A DNA stretch of 19,754 nt. It comes from Pavlovales sp. CCMP2436 (taxonomy: Eukaryota > Haptophyta > Pavlovophyceae > Pavlovales). A model generated the notes under the pieces. That model saw nothing but the letters and a program-made list of their open reading frames with translations, had not been told where the DNA came from and searched no databases. The position numbers and the translations under genes were made by a program. The DNA lies in the NCBI GenBank assembly GCA_026770615.1, contig MU631461.1, positions 18,949-38,702 on the forward strand, in the 5' to 3' direction. Positions 9,481-18,237 of this stretch are shown in pieces. Position 1 is the stretch's first letter. Every line of letters starts with the position of its first letter.

Positions 9481-10206
9481 AATACTTCAAATATAGGGTC
9501 AAAATTGAATGTAACCGATTATAATAAGGATCTTATACAAATTAACTCAAATATTGATTAAAAAAGCAAATTAAAATAATGTCTTTCATAGATATCAGAC
9601 ATACGACAGGGATGCGATAAATGAACGTGTTGATGTTAAATTTAACATTTCGGATTATAATACTCACAGCAATGTCATAAACTCATCAATTATCACTACG
9701 ATAATAGTATCAGTCTTAAACATAACATTACAGATTTTAATCTAGGTGTAATACAAATAAATAGTAATATAACGACAGCAAGCAACATAACAATATCGGC
9801 ACTTGTTTTATTTACTACGAACGCAGGAGGTCTAGTCACAGCAGGAGCAGCAATATCATGAAATTCGCTTAATCTCGTAGGTATAAATACTTTATTACTT
9901 AGCAAATTACCGATAATGGATTTTGATGAATACAAATATAACGCTAATATTAAATTTAATGATAAATATACAAAATATGAAGACGATTCGCTTTCATCGT
10001 TGAAAGTTGATATTTCGACATATAATAACAATAACAGTAATACTAATAATTCGATGGCTATAAATGCCAGTAATATATCACTCAAAGCGAACCAACAAAC
10101 TTTCAATCTCTGAGTAGAAATATTAATGCGTCTAATTCACGATACGATTCAAGTGTTGATCATTTAACATATAATACATTATTAAAGTATAGTAATAGTC
10201 TAAAAA

Positions 10207-10566
10207 AAGTCAATACGAGCGATTATAACACTAACAATATTAACGTTTCAGGAAATCTTTTGTTGAAAGTCAATACGAGCGACTACAACACTAACAATAT
10301 AGCCGTTTCAAGTAATCTTTTGTTAAATGTCAATACGAGCGATTATAACACTAACAATATAGCCGTTTCAATCAATCTTTTGTTGAAAGTCAATTTGACC
10401 GATTATACTTTAAATAGCATAGTCATTTCTAGTAATCTTTTGTTAAAAGTCAATACGAGCGATTAGAACACTAACAATATAGCCGTTTCAAATTCTATCA
10501 CCACAAAAGTAAACGTAACCGCTTTTAATAGTTCTAACATAGCAGTTTCTAGCAATATAACAAATC
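10207..10566 (+). repeat. 60-bp tandem units in the fibre gene
   Basis: Five clear units and a sixth diverged one, each 60 bases or 20 residues, with core GTCAATACGAGCGATTATAA. The phase is kept in every unit. The fifth has TAG at 10464-10466. Periodic 20-residue units suggest a fibrous shaft. Confidence 0.9.
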
Positions 10567-12333
10567 TAAATACTCGATTCTTAGCTACTGATGTATATGC
10601 GCTAGGATTGAACGATAAAATAAATCTGAAAGCATAACAAACAACGATAATAAACTTTTAACGAAAGCTACTTTATCAGGAGGAGCAGCATTTACTTTGT
10701 CATTTACTTGTATTTTCTCGACGCATAATTTGCCGAATATTAAAGCGCAGATTATCGCTTTGAGCAGTTATGCCGGTGTTCCCGTCGTTAGTAATCTTAA
10801 GTTTTTAGAAGTCATTATTCTCAACAATTTGACGGTTTCATGACAAATCGAAATTTGGATTTATATACGTTAAGATTACCGTTTAGTCAACAGATCCCAT
10901 ACGGTACTGTAGTCAATTTGACAGCCGAGCCTATTGTTAACCGTGTTGGTAGCGCTTTTGCCGAGTATCGGTTTATCAATGGTATGGACTCGAGTGGAAA
11001 AGGGAATTATTTAACGTATGTAGGATCTGATGAAAACATTTATAATATGAAAGCTTAACGGACAAATCATATATCCAATTTATTGATGGTATGGTCGAGA
11101 TGTATGGATCCTACGAGTATACAACATACTATTTTCGTATCGACAGGATATAACTCAGGTCTCGTTTTATCATTCGATTTGAAATATATCGGAAAAAATT
11201 ACCAAACATTATTATCATTAGGCGATTATATTACAAATACGACATCAACTTATGACAATGTATGTTATGGTATCAATAGTTTGGTATCAGCTATAGATAT
11301 CGCATTTAGATTAACTAGTTTAGGCCAATTTTTTTTTTTTTTTAATATCGAATATCGATACAATACAGTGGCATCATTATGATATTGTAATCTCAGAATA
11401 TGGAGATGTAGAAATTTATATGGATGGAATAACGCAAAATGTTATACAGCTAGGGGCTTATTCAGCAATAACCGTATCTACATCGAGATTATTTACATCC
11501 GATAATAGCACTACGAATTTATTACAAATATATCCAAACGCATCATATCTGTCCTATCTTATAATATTATTTAAATCAACATTGACAGAAACATTAATTA
11601 ATGATTTGACCCTAGCATTATCAGATAGAAGTGTCGAATATTTGCTATATGACAATGCAGATTCGTCAGGAAATGGTCAGCATCTTTCTGGTACGATTAC
11701 GTAACAGGGTACGATCAACAATGCTTATTCAAATTTCCTAAAAAATTATAACAGTATTTTAATACGAGCATCGTTCATTTAGAAGAAAAATATATTATTG
11801 ACAGGTCCTATCGATTTATATGCCATATCGATTGCGCCGACAGCATGGTTCAAAGGGTCATTATTATCGCTTTATGGTGTAGTGGGAAATTTACCATCAC
11901 CAACGACATCATCGACCGCCGTAATATATCCTAATACCACATATTAACAATCGATTAAACTTGAAAAATTTACTATTTCTGACAATGCTAACGTACAATT
12001 TGCCTTACGTGATCTGAATCGGTTTAATGTTAAGGATTATACATTTTTCGTATATTTATATTAACGATTCTGTAGTGCCATATTCATACGCTTTAATTCT
12101 TAGTATCGATTTCGCAACTATTCTCGACGGTCCGATGCCGAGCGAACTGGATTTTATTCGAGGCCTTTCTTTTGATTTTCAAAATATACCAGGCACAACT
12201 TCTGTTAACGTAGACATTTATACATTGAAAATAAGCACGGGTTTAGATTATCTAACTATTGATAACATCGATTATGTTTTATCGGGTGTGACTAGATTTG
12301 ATTTTACAATTTCTTAAACAAGATTGTTAACTG

Positions 12334-12342
12334 TATATATAA
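12334..12342 (+). promoter_or_regulatory. TATA-like promoter motif
   Basis: TATATATAA abuts the ATG at 12343, the same arrangement as at 8321 and 12782. Confidence 0.4.
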
Positions 12343-12603
12343 ATGGCATCGGATAATCGTCGGCAAGAACTACGGTAAACCCTTTTGAATTTTGGAAGCA
12401 GTATGACACTCGTCACTAATACGTCAAAGCTTCATTTAGGCGTCATCAATAATTCCATATCTAACGCAGTTGATAAGACGTGGATAAGCTACCCCGATAA
12501 GGTTTTAAGTATGACTGTAGTGTCGTCAACCGAAGATTTAGAACGCGAAGACATGCTAAATTTATTTCTAAAAAAAATTATTCACAATAAGCACGTTGTA
12601 TGA
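12343..12603 (+). pseudogene. Small viral gene with early in-frame TAA
   Basis: ATG 12343 opens MASDNRRQELR, then TAA at 12376-12378, and the same frame continues to TGA 12601-12603. The product would be about 86 residues with an amphipathic C-terminal half (DLEREDMLNLFLKKI). I recognise no family. The well-placed TATA-like run and uninterrupted remainder suggest that a single nonsense change, perhaps CAA to TAA, broke it. Confidence 0.5.
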
Positions 12604-12781
12604 CAATACACGCTAACTCTTCTGATTTTTGTGTAATCACCTCATTTGAAGTGTCAACATTATCGTTGATATTGGTATAACAACATTTTAAAATACGTAA
12701 AATAGTCGGAACGAGGAACATCCAAAGAAGATTTACCGCGTCGATCATCTCCTAAATATATATAAAGATTTTAATCTATCG

Positions 12782-12789
12782 TATATATA
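12782..12789 (+). promoter_or_regulatory. TATA-like promoter motif
   Basis: TATATATA stands one base before the ATG at 12791. A second A/T run (ATATATATAA) lies at about 12766-12774. Confidence 0.45.
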
Positions 12790-12790
12790 G

Positions 12791-12946
12791 ATGTCTGATG
12801 GCTATAATCTTATCGACATTCGGACTTGTAGCTATTATGACGATAGGGTTGCACGAATTCGTGAAATCACTTATCAGTTGGAATTACTCAATCGTCAGCT
12901 TGAAGAGATAAAACGGGTTCGAGATTATATCCTATCATTGCGTTAA
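12791..12946 (+). CDS. Intact 51-residue coiled-coil protein
   Basis: ATG 12791 to TAA 12944-12946. After a polar start (MSDGYNLIDIRTCSYYDD) the rest forms a regular amphipathic helix (ARIREITYQLELLNRQL) with Leu/Ile at heptad positions. It has a TATA-like run immediately upstream. It is one of only two undamaged viral frames that I can support. It is convergent with the next gene and their ends overlap by four bases. The function is unknown; a small virion or scaffold protein is possible. Confidence 0.6.
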   Translation: MSDGYNLIDIRTCSYYDDRVARIREITYQLELLNRQLEEIKRVRDYILSLR

Positions 12947-13149
12947 AATATATTTTTTAGTTCTGGTTTTGTTAACTTTAATTTAGCGGACACATTAACA
13001 ACTTTTGTGTCAATATCTCTATCGGGTAATGTGTTAAAATGTACATATAAATCATTTCCAAAATCCATATAAATGTCATGTTCAGTTGATAGTGGTACTT
13101 TATCCGATTGGATAAATTTTGAAGCATATGGACGGGGAGTTTTATCCAT
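12943..13149 (-). CDS. Intact 68-residue viral protein
   Basis: ATG at 13149, stop at 12943-12945. It begins MDKTPRPYASKFIQSDK and has a central acidic and aromatic part (DIYMDFGNDLYVHF), ending in a Lys-rich stretch. A TATATATATATT run lies 8 bases or so upstream at 13157-13168 on the template side. I recognise no family. The frame is undamaged, unlike the larger viral genes. Confidence 0.6.
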   Translation of the reverse strand: MDKTPRPYASKFIQSDKVPLSTEHDIYMDFGNDLYVHFNTLPDRDIDTKVVNVSAKLKLTKPELKNIF

Positions 13150-13156
13150 TGCTAAC

Positions 13157-13168
13157 TATATATATATT
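13157..13168 (-). promoter_or_regulatory. TATA-like promoter motif (minus strand)
   Basis: An alternating T/A run just upstream of the minus-strand ATG at 13149, matching the pattern before three plus-strand viral genes. Confidence 0.4.
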
Positions 13169-13237
13169 AGAAAAAGATATCCTGAAAAAAACGCAATCCT
13201 ATCGCTATCCTCATTTATAAAGCTATCCTCCATATTC

Positions 13238-13511
13238 TTAATACGCTAGAATATTATCGATCGAGATATACATATTTTCGATATGGTTGAGTGTATCAGA
13301 CATTATAATTTTAAGATGATTTTCTAAATTTTTCTTTGCTTCTGAAAATTCGTATTCAGCAGGCGTGATTTTTAGGTTTGTTATCGTCTTATTGTCATCA
13401 GTCTCGTTCTGCTTTAATTTGATGATAGCTTTTATATTTTTCATGTTTTTTTATCAAAGAATTAACCAGTTTCTCACGAGCAGAAATATTATATTGTATA
13501 GATGAAATCAT
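13238..13511 (-). pseudogene. Small helical viral protein, one frameshift
   Basis: ATG 13511 opens a Lys-rich helical segment (AREKLVNSLIKKHEKYKSY) that stops at TGA near 13399. An overlapping frame, open from 13444, carries the remainder to the stop at 13238 (TPAEYEFSEAKKNLENHL). One frameshift near 13400 joins them into about 90 residues, all helical and charged. I recognise no family. It lies at the viral right edge, next to the G-rich spacer. Confidence 0.5.
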
Positions 13512-13559
13512 TTGTTGTAAACTGAAGTAAAAATTTAGCCGAATCTTGTCCTACCAAGG

Positions 13560-13850
13560 AAATGGGTGGGTTAAATAAAATTGGGAGGGTTAGAGGGGTT
13601 GGGTTATAAAAATGTTTCATAATAAAATGGGTTCTATAAATTTCTAAATTTTTGTTGAAACTTAGAAATCAACCCCCCTAACCCATCCCTTTTATATATT
13701 ATATTATAATTTATTGATAAAATAAAAGAAGTATACGTTAAAAAAGTAATATAATACGTTAAGAAGCATGGGGGGGGTTGGAAATTCAATCCCTCCCAAA
13801 TCCCCCTCATTTTGTTCAATCCCCCCCCCATCCTCATATTTTCCCAAATG
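13560..13850. repeat. Right G/C-rich and AT-rich spacer, inverted to the left spacer
   Basis: Contains G-rich runs (13564-13610), a C-rich run (13670-13690), an AT-rich block, a run of eight or nine G followed by TTGGAAATTCAATCC (about 13770-13792), and more C runs to 13829. Bases 13737-13766 are the reverse complement of 1819-1848 at 28 of 30 positions. The G-rich and C-rich runs near 13575-13690 could pair as an imperfect hairpin. After about 13850 the sequence no longer looks viral, so this may mark the right viral end. Confidence 0.6.
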
Positions 13851-14179
13851 AGCCAGTGAGTATGTCAACATTTATAAGTCTTTATCAGAATTTTTCAATA
13901 TTTATAAGTGTCTAGCGACGCGGTGCAGCCTATACATAGATTCATACGTCAGAGTGCCGTACATAAAAAGGTTTATATGTACCTTATCAATGTTTATCAG
14001 TATCTATCAGTATCTATCAAAAATTAACAGTGTTCTGTAGTACCTTTTAACGACTGCGTCGGGCACGGCCGATGTATCAAAATCAATAAAATCTATAAAA
14101 ATCCCGTATCATTATGGTAATTATATATATTTCTTCGCCATCCTGAAACGGCCGGATCGCGCTGCCCGCTCGCGAGGCA
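13851..14179. other. AT-rich stretch without a recognisable gene
   Basis: No convincing coding frame. It has short TTTATCAGTATCTATCAG-type repetitions and a part (13861-13920) loosely similar to the leader of the ARM-BTB gene at about 15295-15345. Confidence 0.4.
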
Positions 14180-15012
14180 GCCCGATGGGCTGCCTCGCAA
14201 AGCTGTTGTACGCACTGCTATCGGCCACCTCCGTCACGGACGCTTTATCTACTACCTCATCCACCGCGCCTCCGCACGGTTGCTCGCGCCATGCGCGCGC
14301 GAACAAGTTCACGGCATTCAAAACCCAAACCCGCCATCAAGTGGACTCGCTCGAGCTCGACGTCTCGGCTCCTTCGACTCTTTCTTCAACCAGTCCTTCC
14401 AACGCGCCCCCGCGTTGCAGTCCGCACCCCGCACGCGCGAACGAGTTCACGACATTCAAAACTCCGTCGCTTCCTAGCGACACGCCGACGGTGAGACCAC
14501 CAATGAACTCGCTCGCTCGCGCTCGGCCGGACGGCCTTGCGTTGCCTGGTTTGGCTCCTTCGGCTCCTTCTTCAACTAGTCCTTCCACCGCGCTCCCGCG
14601 CGGCGGCCCGCGCCCTGCACGCGCGAACAAGTTCACGGCATTCAAAACCCAAAACCGCCATCAAGTGGACTCGCTCGCGCTCGACGTCTCGGCTCCTTCG
14701 GCTCCCTCTTCAACCAGTCCTTCCTCCGCGCCCCCGCACTGCGGCCCGAGCCCTGCACGCGCAAACGCGTTCAAAACCCCATCGCTTCCCAGCGATACGT
14801 CACCGCTGGGATCACCAATGGACTCGCTTGCTCGCGCACTGTCGGGCGGCCCCGCGTTGCGCAGCGACTCCAGCGCTTTGTTTTCGGCTTCCTCATCATC
14901 CACCACTCCTACCAGCTCCCCAATTCGGCGTAGCGCGTAGGAGCCTGCGTCGGAGCGCTAAGATCAGCCTGACTTGAACTTGAAACGTACCGCCAGCCCG
15001 AACGACGCACAA
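14180..15012 (+). mobile_element. GC-rich tandemly repetitive dispersed element, longest copy
   Basis: Internally repetitive: blocks such as GACTCGCTCGCGCTCGACGTCTCGG and CACGCGCGAACAAGTTCACGGCATTC recur in degenerate units of roughly 150-330 bp. The right part matches 6708-7052, and the 3' tail (GGAGTGCTAAGACCAGC-like) is also found near 18753. The shared 3' end with different 5' starts suggests retroposition. I see no reverse transcriptase in the window, so it is probably non-autonomous. Confidence 0.6.
14185..14940 (+). CDS. Ser/Pro/Ala-rich repeat frame, coding status uncertain
   Basis: An open frame of 251 residues. It starts with a hydrophobic stretch (MGCLAKLLYALLSATSVTDA) that could act as a signal peptide, followed by repeated ARANKFTAFKT and SAPSAPSSTSPS segments. 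The same frame is open to the same TAG in the copy at 6708-6989, even across a 9-base length difference, whereas the opposite strand has stops in both copies. This favours the plus strand if either is coding. GC-rich repetitive DNA often gives chance open frames, so this may not be a gene. Confidence 0.3.
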   Translation: MGCLAKLLYALLSATSVTDALSTTSSTAPPHGCSRHARANKFTAFKTQTRHQVDSLELDVSAPSTLSSTSPSNAPPRCSPHPARANEFTTFKTPSLPSDTPTVRPPMNSLARARPDGLALPGLAPSAPSSTSPSTALPRGGPRPARANKFTAFKTQNRHQVDSLALDVSAPSAPSSTSPSSAPPHCGPSPARANAFKTPSLPSDTSPLGSPMDSLARALSGGPALRSDSSALFSASSSSTTPTSSPIRRSA

Positions 15013-15401
15013 TATAAAAAATGGGATGGAATCGCAACCGTGTTGATAATATTGTAATAATCTGGGAACCCCTAACATTAACATATATTTATTAGATTTA
15101 TTAGATTCATTAGATTGACAATGTCCGCATATGTATCAAATATGTGACGGCAGAGTGGTAAGTACGCAAATATCTAACAATAACTTAATGAATCATGCGA
15201 AAATATCATTAACACGTCGAATAACCATGAAATAACGGTACGAGACTATATAAATATGCGATAGGTGAGGTTTCCGTACCACAATGCTATGTGTATGTAA
15301 GCATTTATAAGCATTTCTCAGTATTTGTTAGTTTTTGTTACTTTATTGTTAGATATTGTTAGTTATTGTTAGATATTTACAGTACTACAGCTGAGTAGGT
15401 C
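15013..15401. promoter_or_regulatory. Upstream region of the ARM-BTB gene
   Basis: AT-rich with short TTATTAGAT and ATTGTTAGATATT repetitions up to about 15380. TTTACAG at 15374-15380 could be a leader-intron acceptor or chance. No coding frame is supported. Confidence 0.35.
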
Positions 15402-16835
15402 ATGGCGGCCAACGGCACAACAAGGCTGGCAGTTGCACGCATGCGTGGCCCAGACGCCGACAGTCAGGCAAGCGCTGCAGGTTTGATGGCACGGTTGGCC
15501 GCTGACTACCCAAGCCTCCACGCGCTCATGGTGCACGAGGGCGTGTGCACTGCCGCTTCTCGCACGGAGATGGGCAAGATGAATTCAGCAGCTTTGATCA
15601 TCATGCTCGATGCGCACTACCGTACGCTCTTAGAGGGCGAGGGCGCGCTACCGCCGCTTGCGAAGCTGCTGCGTGCGGGCACCAAGATTGGCAAGGCGAA
15701 CGCAGCAGGTGCGCTTGGAGAGCTCGCTCTTGACGCGTCTATCCGCACGCGCATCATCGCCGCGGGCGCATTGCCGCCGTTCGTGGAGGTGATGCGCTCA
15801 GGCACTCAGCAGGGCAAGTCAAACGCAGCGAACGCGATTGGGCAGCTGGCTAAAGATGCGGTCAACTGCGCGCTCATTGTCGCCGCAGGCGCGTTGCCAC
15901 TGCTCGTGGAGTTGCTGCGCTCTGGCAACGAGACGGGCAAAACGAACGCAGTGGCTGCGATTAGAGAGCTAGCTAAGGATGCGGCCAGCCCAACACTCGT
16001 CGTCGCCGACGGCGCGCTGCCGTTGCTAGTGGAGCTACTGCACGCTGGCACCGAGGAGGACAAGGCAAGCGCAGCATCTCTATTGGTTGGGCTGGCCACG
16101 GAGATGCAGCTCGAGAACAGTTCCCTACGAACAAAGCGCGATGCGCTCGCTGAGTGCCTCGAGTCGCTCGCGTCGCACGTTGGCCCGCTCGCGAAGGGGT
16201 ACGATGTGGTCTTCCGCTTGCCTGGCGGCGAGCGGATTGGCGGCAGCCGGCTGCTGCTCGCGCACGTGTCGCCCTACTACGAGAATTTGCTCCTTGGTGT
16301 TATGGCGGAGGGCACGAGCGACGTCGAGCCCGACCCGGACTTCTCGCCGGCCGCGCACATCGCGCTGCTCGGCCAGCTGCACGCGCTAGTCTACGCCGTG
16401 CTCCCGGATTCCCTCGACGTGCGGCTTGAGCTGCTCTGCCTCGCGGCCAAAGTGCGCGGCGCGCCCAGCAGCGAGGGGGGCAGCGGCGCAGACGCGGCTG
16501 TGCGCGTGTTCGAGCGGTTCGAGCGCGCGCTGCGCGACTCGCTCTGCGCGGGCAACTGCCCCACCGTGCTGCTGAAGCTCAAGCCGTACGCTGCCGAGGT
16601 GCCGGGGCTCGTTGACGCAGCGCACGCGGTGGTGGTAGTGCACGTGACGGCGGTGCTCAAGCAGCCGGAGTGGAAAGAGTTCAGAAAGCAGTATTCGGAT
16701 TTCGCCTCTGACATCTTGGAGGACATCGCGCTCAAGCTGGCAAGTGTCAACGCGGAGCAGGCCAGTGTCATCATAGCGCTGACGCCGGAGGCGAATGGCT
16801 CAGAGGCAACGCGCAAACGGCCGCGCGCGGCGTGA
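15402..16835 (+). CDS. Armadillo-repeat and BTB/POZ domain protein
   Basis: An intact single-exon gene of 477 residues. Residues 81-235 hold three full armadillo repeats of about 41 residues plus a partial one, each starting GALP and followed by LLRSGxxxGKxNA and a helical end; residues 20-80 are a weaker repeat-like region. A BTB/POZ-like domain follows from about 265 (YDVVFRLPGGERIGGSRLLLAHVSPYYENLL) to about 350, then a helical region to 445 like the segment after BTB in adaptor proteins. The end, RKRPRAA, is a possible nuclear localisation signal. ARM plus BTB proteins (for example plant ARIA and ABAP1) bind transcription factors or act as Cullin-3 substrate adaptors; such a role here is inferred. 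The GC-rich codon use and lack of damage mark it as a host gene rather than part of the dead virus. Confidence 0.85.
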   Translation: MAANGTTRLAVARMRGPDADSQASAAGLMARLAADYPSLHALMVHEGVCTAASRTEMGKMNSAALIIMLDAHYRTLLEGEGALPPLAKLLRAGTKIGKANAAGALGELALDASIRTRIIAAGALPPFVEVMRSGTQQGKSNAANAIGQLAKDAVNCALIVAAGALPLLVELLRSGNETGKTNAVAAIRELAKDAASPTLVVADGALPLLVELLHAGTEEDKASAASLLVGLATEMQLENSSLRTKRDALAECLESLASHVGPLAKGYDVVFRLPGGERIGGSRLLLAHVSPYYENLLLGVMAEGTSDVEPDPDFSPAAHIALLGQLHALVYAVLPDSLDVRLELLCLAAKVRGAPSSEGGSGADAAVRVFERFERALRDSLCAGNCPTVLLKLKPYAAEVPGLVDAAHAVVVVHVTAVLKQPEWKEFRKQYSDFASDILEDIALKLASVNAEQASVIIALTPEANGSEATRKRPRAA

Positions 16836-17544
16836 GCCGCATGCATGCCGTGAAGTCGAAAGCCGACCTTGTCGCAACATACTTTTGAAGAAGTTTCTCT
16901 GTCCTCACGCTCGCCAGTTTTGGGCCACGTGTCTCGGTCCTTCTTGCCGCCCTCGCGTCCACGGCCGGTTCCATCTTGCGTTTGCAAACACATGCAGTTT
17001 CTAAAGTGACTGCACACCTCTGACAGTGGCACATATATCCACCCGCGGCCCGCGAACTGAGATACTATTAGTATTACTAAAGTTGTGGCGCATCCAGATA
17101 GAATGGTACTGGCTTTGGGTCGAAATCCGAATTAGTGGCGCGATTCCGCACTAGGGAGGGGGAAAAGTGGTGGCCTGGACGAAAAAGTAGATATTGGTCA
17201 CCCCTGTGCGCTAAGTGTTGATAGCTGATGGACTCGAATAAAGCCCTCCTCGACGGTCGAAGCTCACCTCGTGAGTCGGCTATTGAAACCGTAAGTTAAT
17301 AAAAACATTACATATATTATTGAAATCCGAGTAAAATTCACCAGACTAAGTACAGCAATATATTGTATTATTTAACTATATAATTTAATGGAGCGTATGG
17401 AGAGGAATGTCCCTTAACCTCGCGACCGCAAGCCGGCAATGTGGTATGGGAGGGCGTGCGCTCCACTTTTCTTGGCGCGGTAGGTGGGTTCAATAATGAC
17501 CCGCGTGACGCGTACGTCATATAGATTGGGCATCGCCCAGATCG
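16836..17544. other. Intergenic stretch, no supported feature
   Basis: Short open frames occur near 16840-17030 and 17480-17540, but none shows a domain, repeat or splice support. The middle (17040-17440) changes from GC-rich to AT-rich. I found no tRNA fold. Confidence 0.4.
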
Positions 17545-18043
17545 CTAGACCAGCGTGGCTGGCGAGAAAGGCCACCCGCCGGAAGGGTCATCGCCCTGAG
17601 CAGCGCCGCCCTTCTTGCCCTTCTCGGGCCCATGGTTGCGGAAGTAGCCCGGCTCGGCGTTCGACGCCGGCGCGCCCGGCACGATGCCGAGGTGGAGCCG
17701 ACCGAGCCGCGTCTTGAAGACAAAAAGGTCGAAGAAGTGCTGTTCGTGATTATTCATAAATTGAACCAAGTTGGTTATGCGGCGTTAAATAATGATAAAA
17801 GAATAATATTTCATTTTAATATACGAGTGAACAGATATGGCACGATGATATTTTGCAATATTTTGCATTTTTTAGGAAAATTTGGATTTTTACCAAGATG
17901 AACGCAGGCAGCGGCACGATCCCGCCAGCTATCAGGCTGAGGTGCATCAGGATGAGAGTGCTGATGAAGTTCTGTCCGGTGGCGAACAGGCTCGACGTAT
18001 TGAGAGAAGTCGGCGGCCCGAGGTTCCGCGAAGCCGAGCGCAC
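17545..18043 (-). CDS. Last two exons of an unrecognised host gene
   Basis: Exon 18043-17894 (150 bases) follows a TATGTAG acceptor and ends at a GTAAAAATCC donor. The 154-base intron ends CACGAACAG, and the last exon runs 17739 to the TAG at 17545-17547. Both junctions are phase 0, giving 50 plus 64 residues. The first exon encodes a hydrophobic helix (LILMHLSLIAGGIVPLPAF), likely a membrane span. The second encodes HFFDLFVFKTRLGRLHLGI and then a Gly/Lys/Pro-rich tail ending WPFSPATLV. I do not recognise the family. No earlier exon is placed between it and the neighbouring monooxygenase gene, so it may be a gene fragment. Confidence 0.4.
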
Positions 18044-18073
18044 CTACATACATATATACATGCATATGCACAT

Positions 18074-18157
18074 GTGTTATTATTATTATTATTATTTGTA
18101 TTATTAGTATTAGTAATATTACACCATTAGTAGTATTACACCCAGATCGCCCCCCAG

Positions 18158-18190
<33 letters not shown>

Positions 18191-18220
18191 GTACGTCTTA
18201 TTTTTTTTTTTTTTTTTTTT
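18074..18220. repeat. Simple repeats: TTA array, 31-base C run, 20-base T run
   Basis: A TTA/TTG array at about 18076-18120, then 31 consecutive C (18158-18188) and 20 consecutive T (18201-18220). Homopolymers of this length are unreliable in assemblies, so the exact length is doubtful. Confidence 0.9.
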
Positions 18221-18237
18221 AACGTATTTCTAGATAT

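Larger units (their letters stand above)
8332..12317 (+). pseudogene. Large repeat-rich fibre / adhesin protein, broken
   Basis: About 1,300 codons in origin. Residues from ATG 8332 are Asn/Ser/Thr/Ile-rich with heptad-like spacing, as in trimeric fibre shafts. An in-frame TAG (8686-8688) is followed by continued reading in the same frame (QDAANAVINNALNELG, FGGMTLGGQVVNKID). From about 9130 two homologous segments carry RYDSNI-ELQNRP, and 10207-10566 holds five to six 20-residue units (VNTSDYNTNNIAVS). The C-terminal third (about 10840-12317) is less repetitive and has DSSGKGNYL and DSSGNGQHL motifs, as in laminin-G/concanavalin-like binding domains. Repeat comparison shows the damage: TAG at 9202 stands where the sister unit has CAG, TGA near 9218 where the sister has TTA, and TAG at 10464 where others have TAT. 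A 15-base T run at 11329 also breaks the frame. Likely host-attachment protein by layout. Confidence 0.7.

Noticed and set aside
8686..10466. Possible alternative genetic code (TAG or TGA read as amino acids)
   Set aside because: Sister repeat units show ordinary sense codons at the same places (CAG, TTA, TAT), and frameshifts are common too, so point decay explains the stops.
10207..10566. CRISPR-like regular array
   Set aside because: The units are contiguous, in frame and encode a 20-residue protein repeat; there are no unique spacers.
13564..13690. Telomere-like GGGTTAG / CCCTAACCC runs
   Set aside because: The runs are irregular and not in tandem; they fit the viral spacer shared with 1756-1910.
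14121..14906. Minus-strand repeat protein in the GC-rich element
   Set aside because: It needs readthrough of TGA after each EST segment, and the related copy at 6708 has a further stop on that strand, while the plus frame is open in both.
16391..17032. 213-residue minus-strand frame under the ARM-BTB gene
   Set aside because: Antisense shadow of a well-supported plus-strand gene with no recognisable domain.
16836..17544. tRNA or other RNA gene in the intergenic stretch
   Set aside because: No cloverleaf, T-loop box or other RNA structure could be found by eye.
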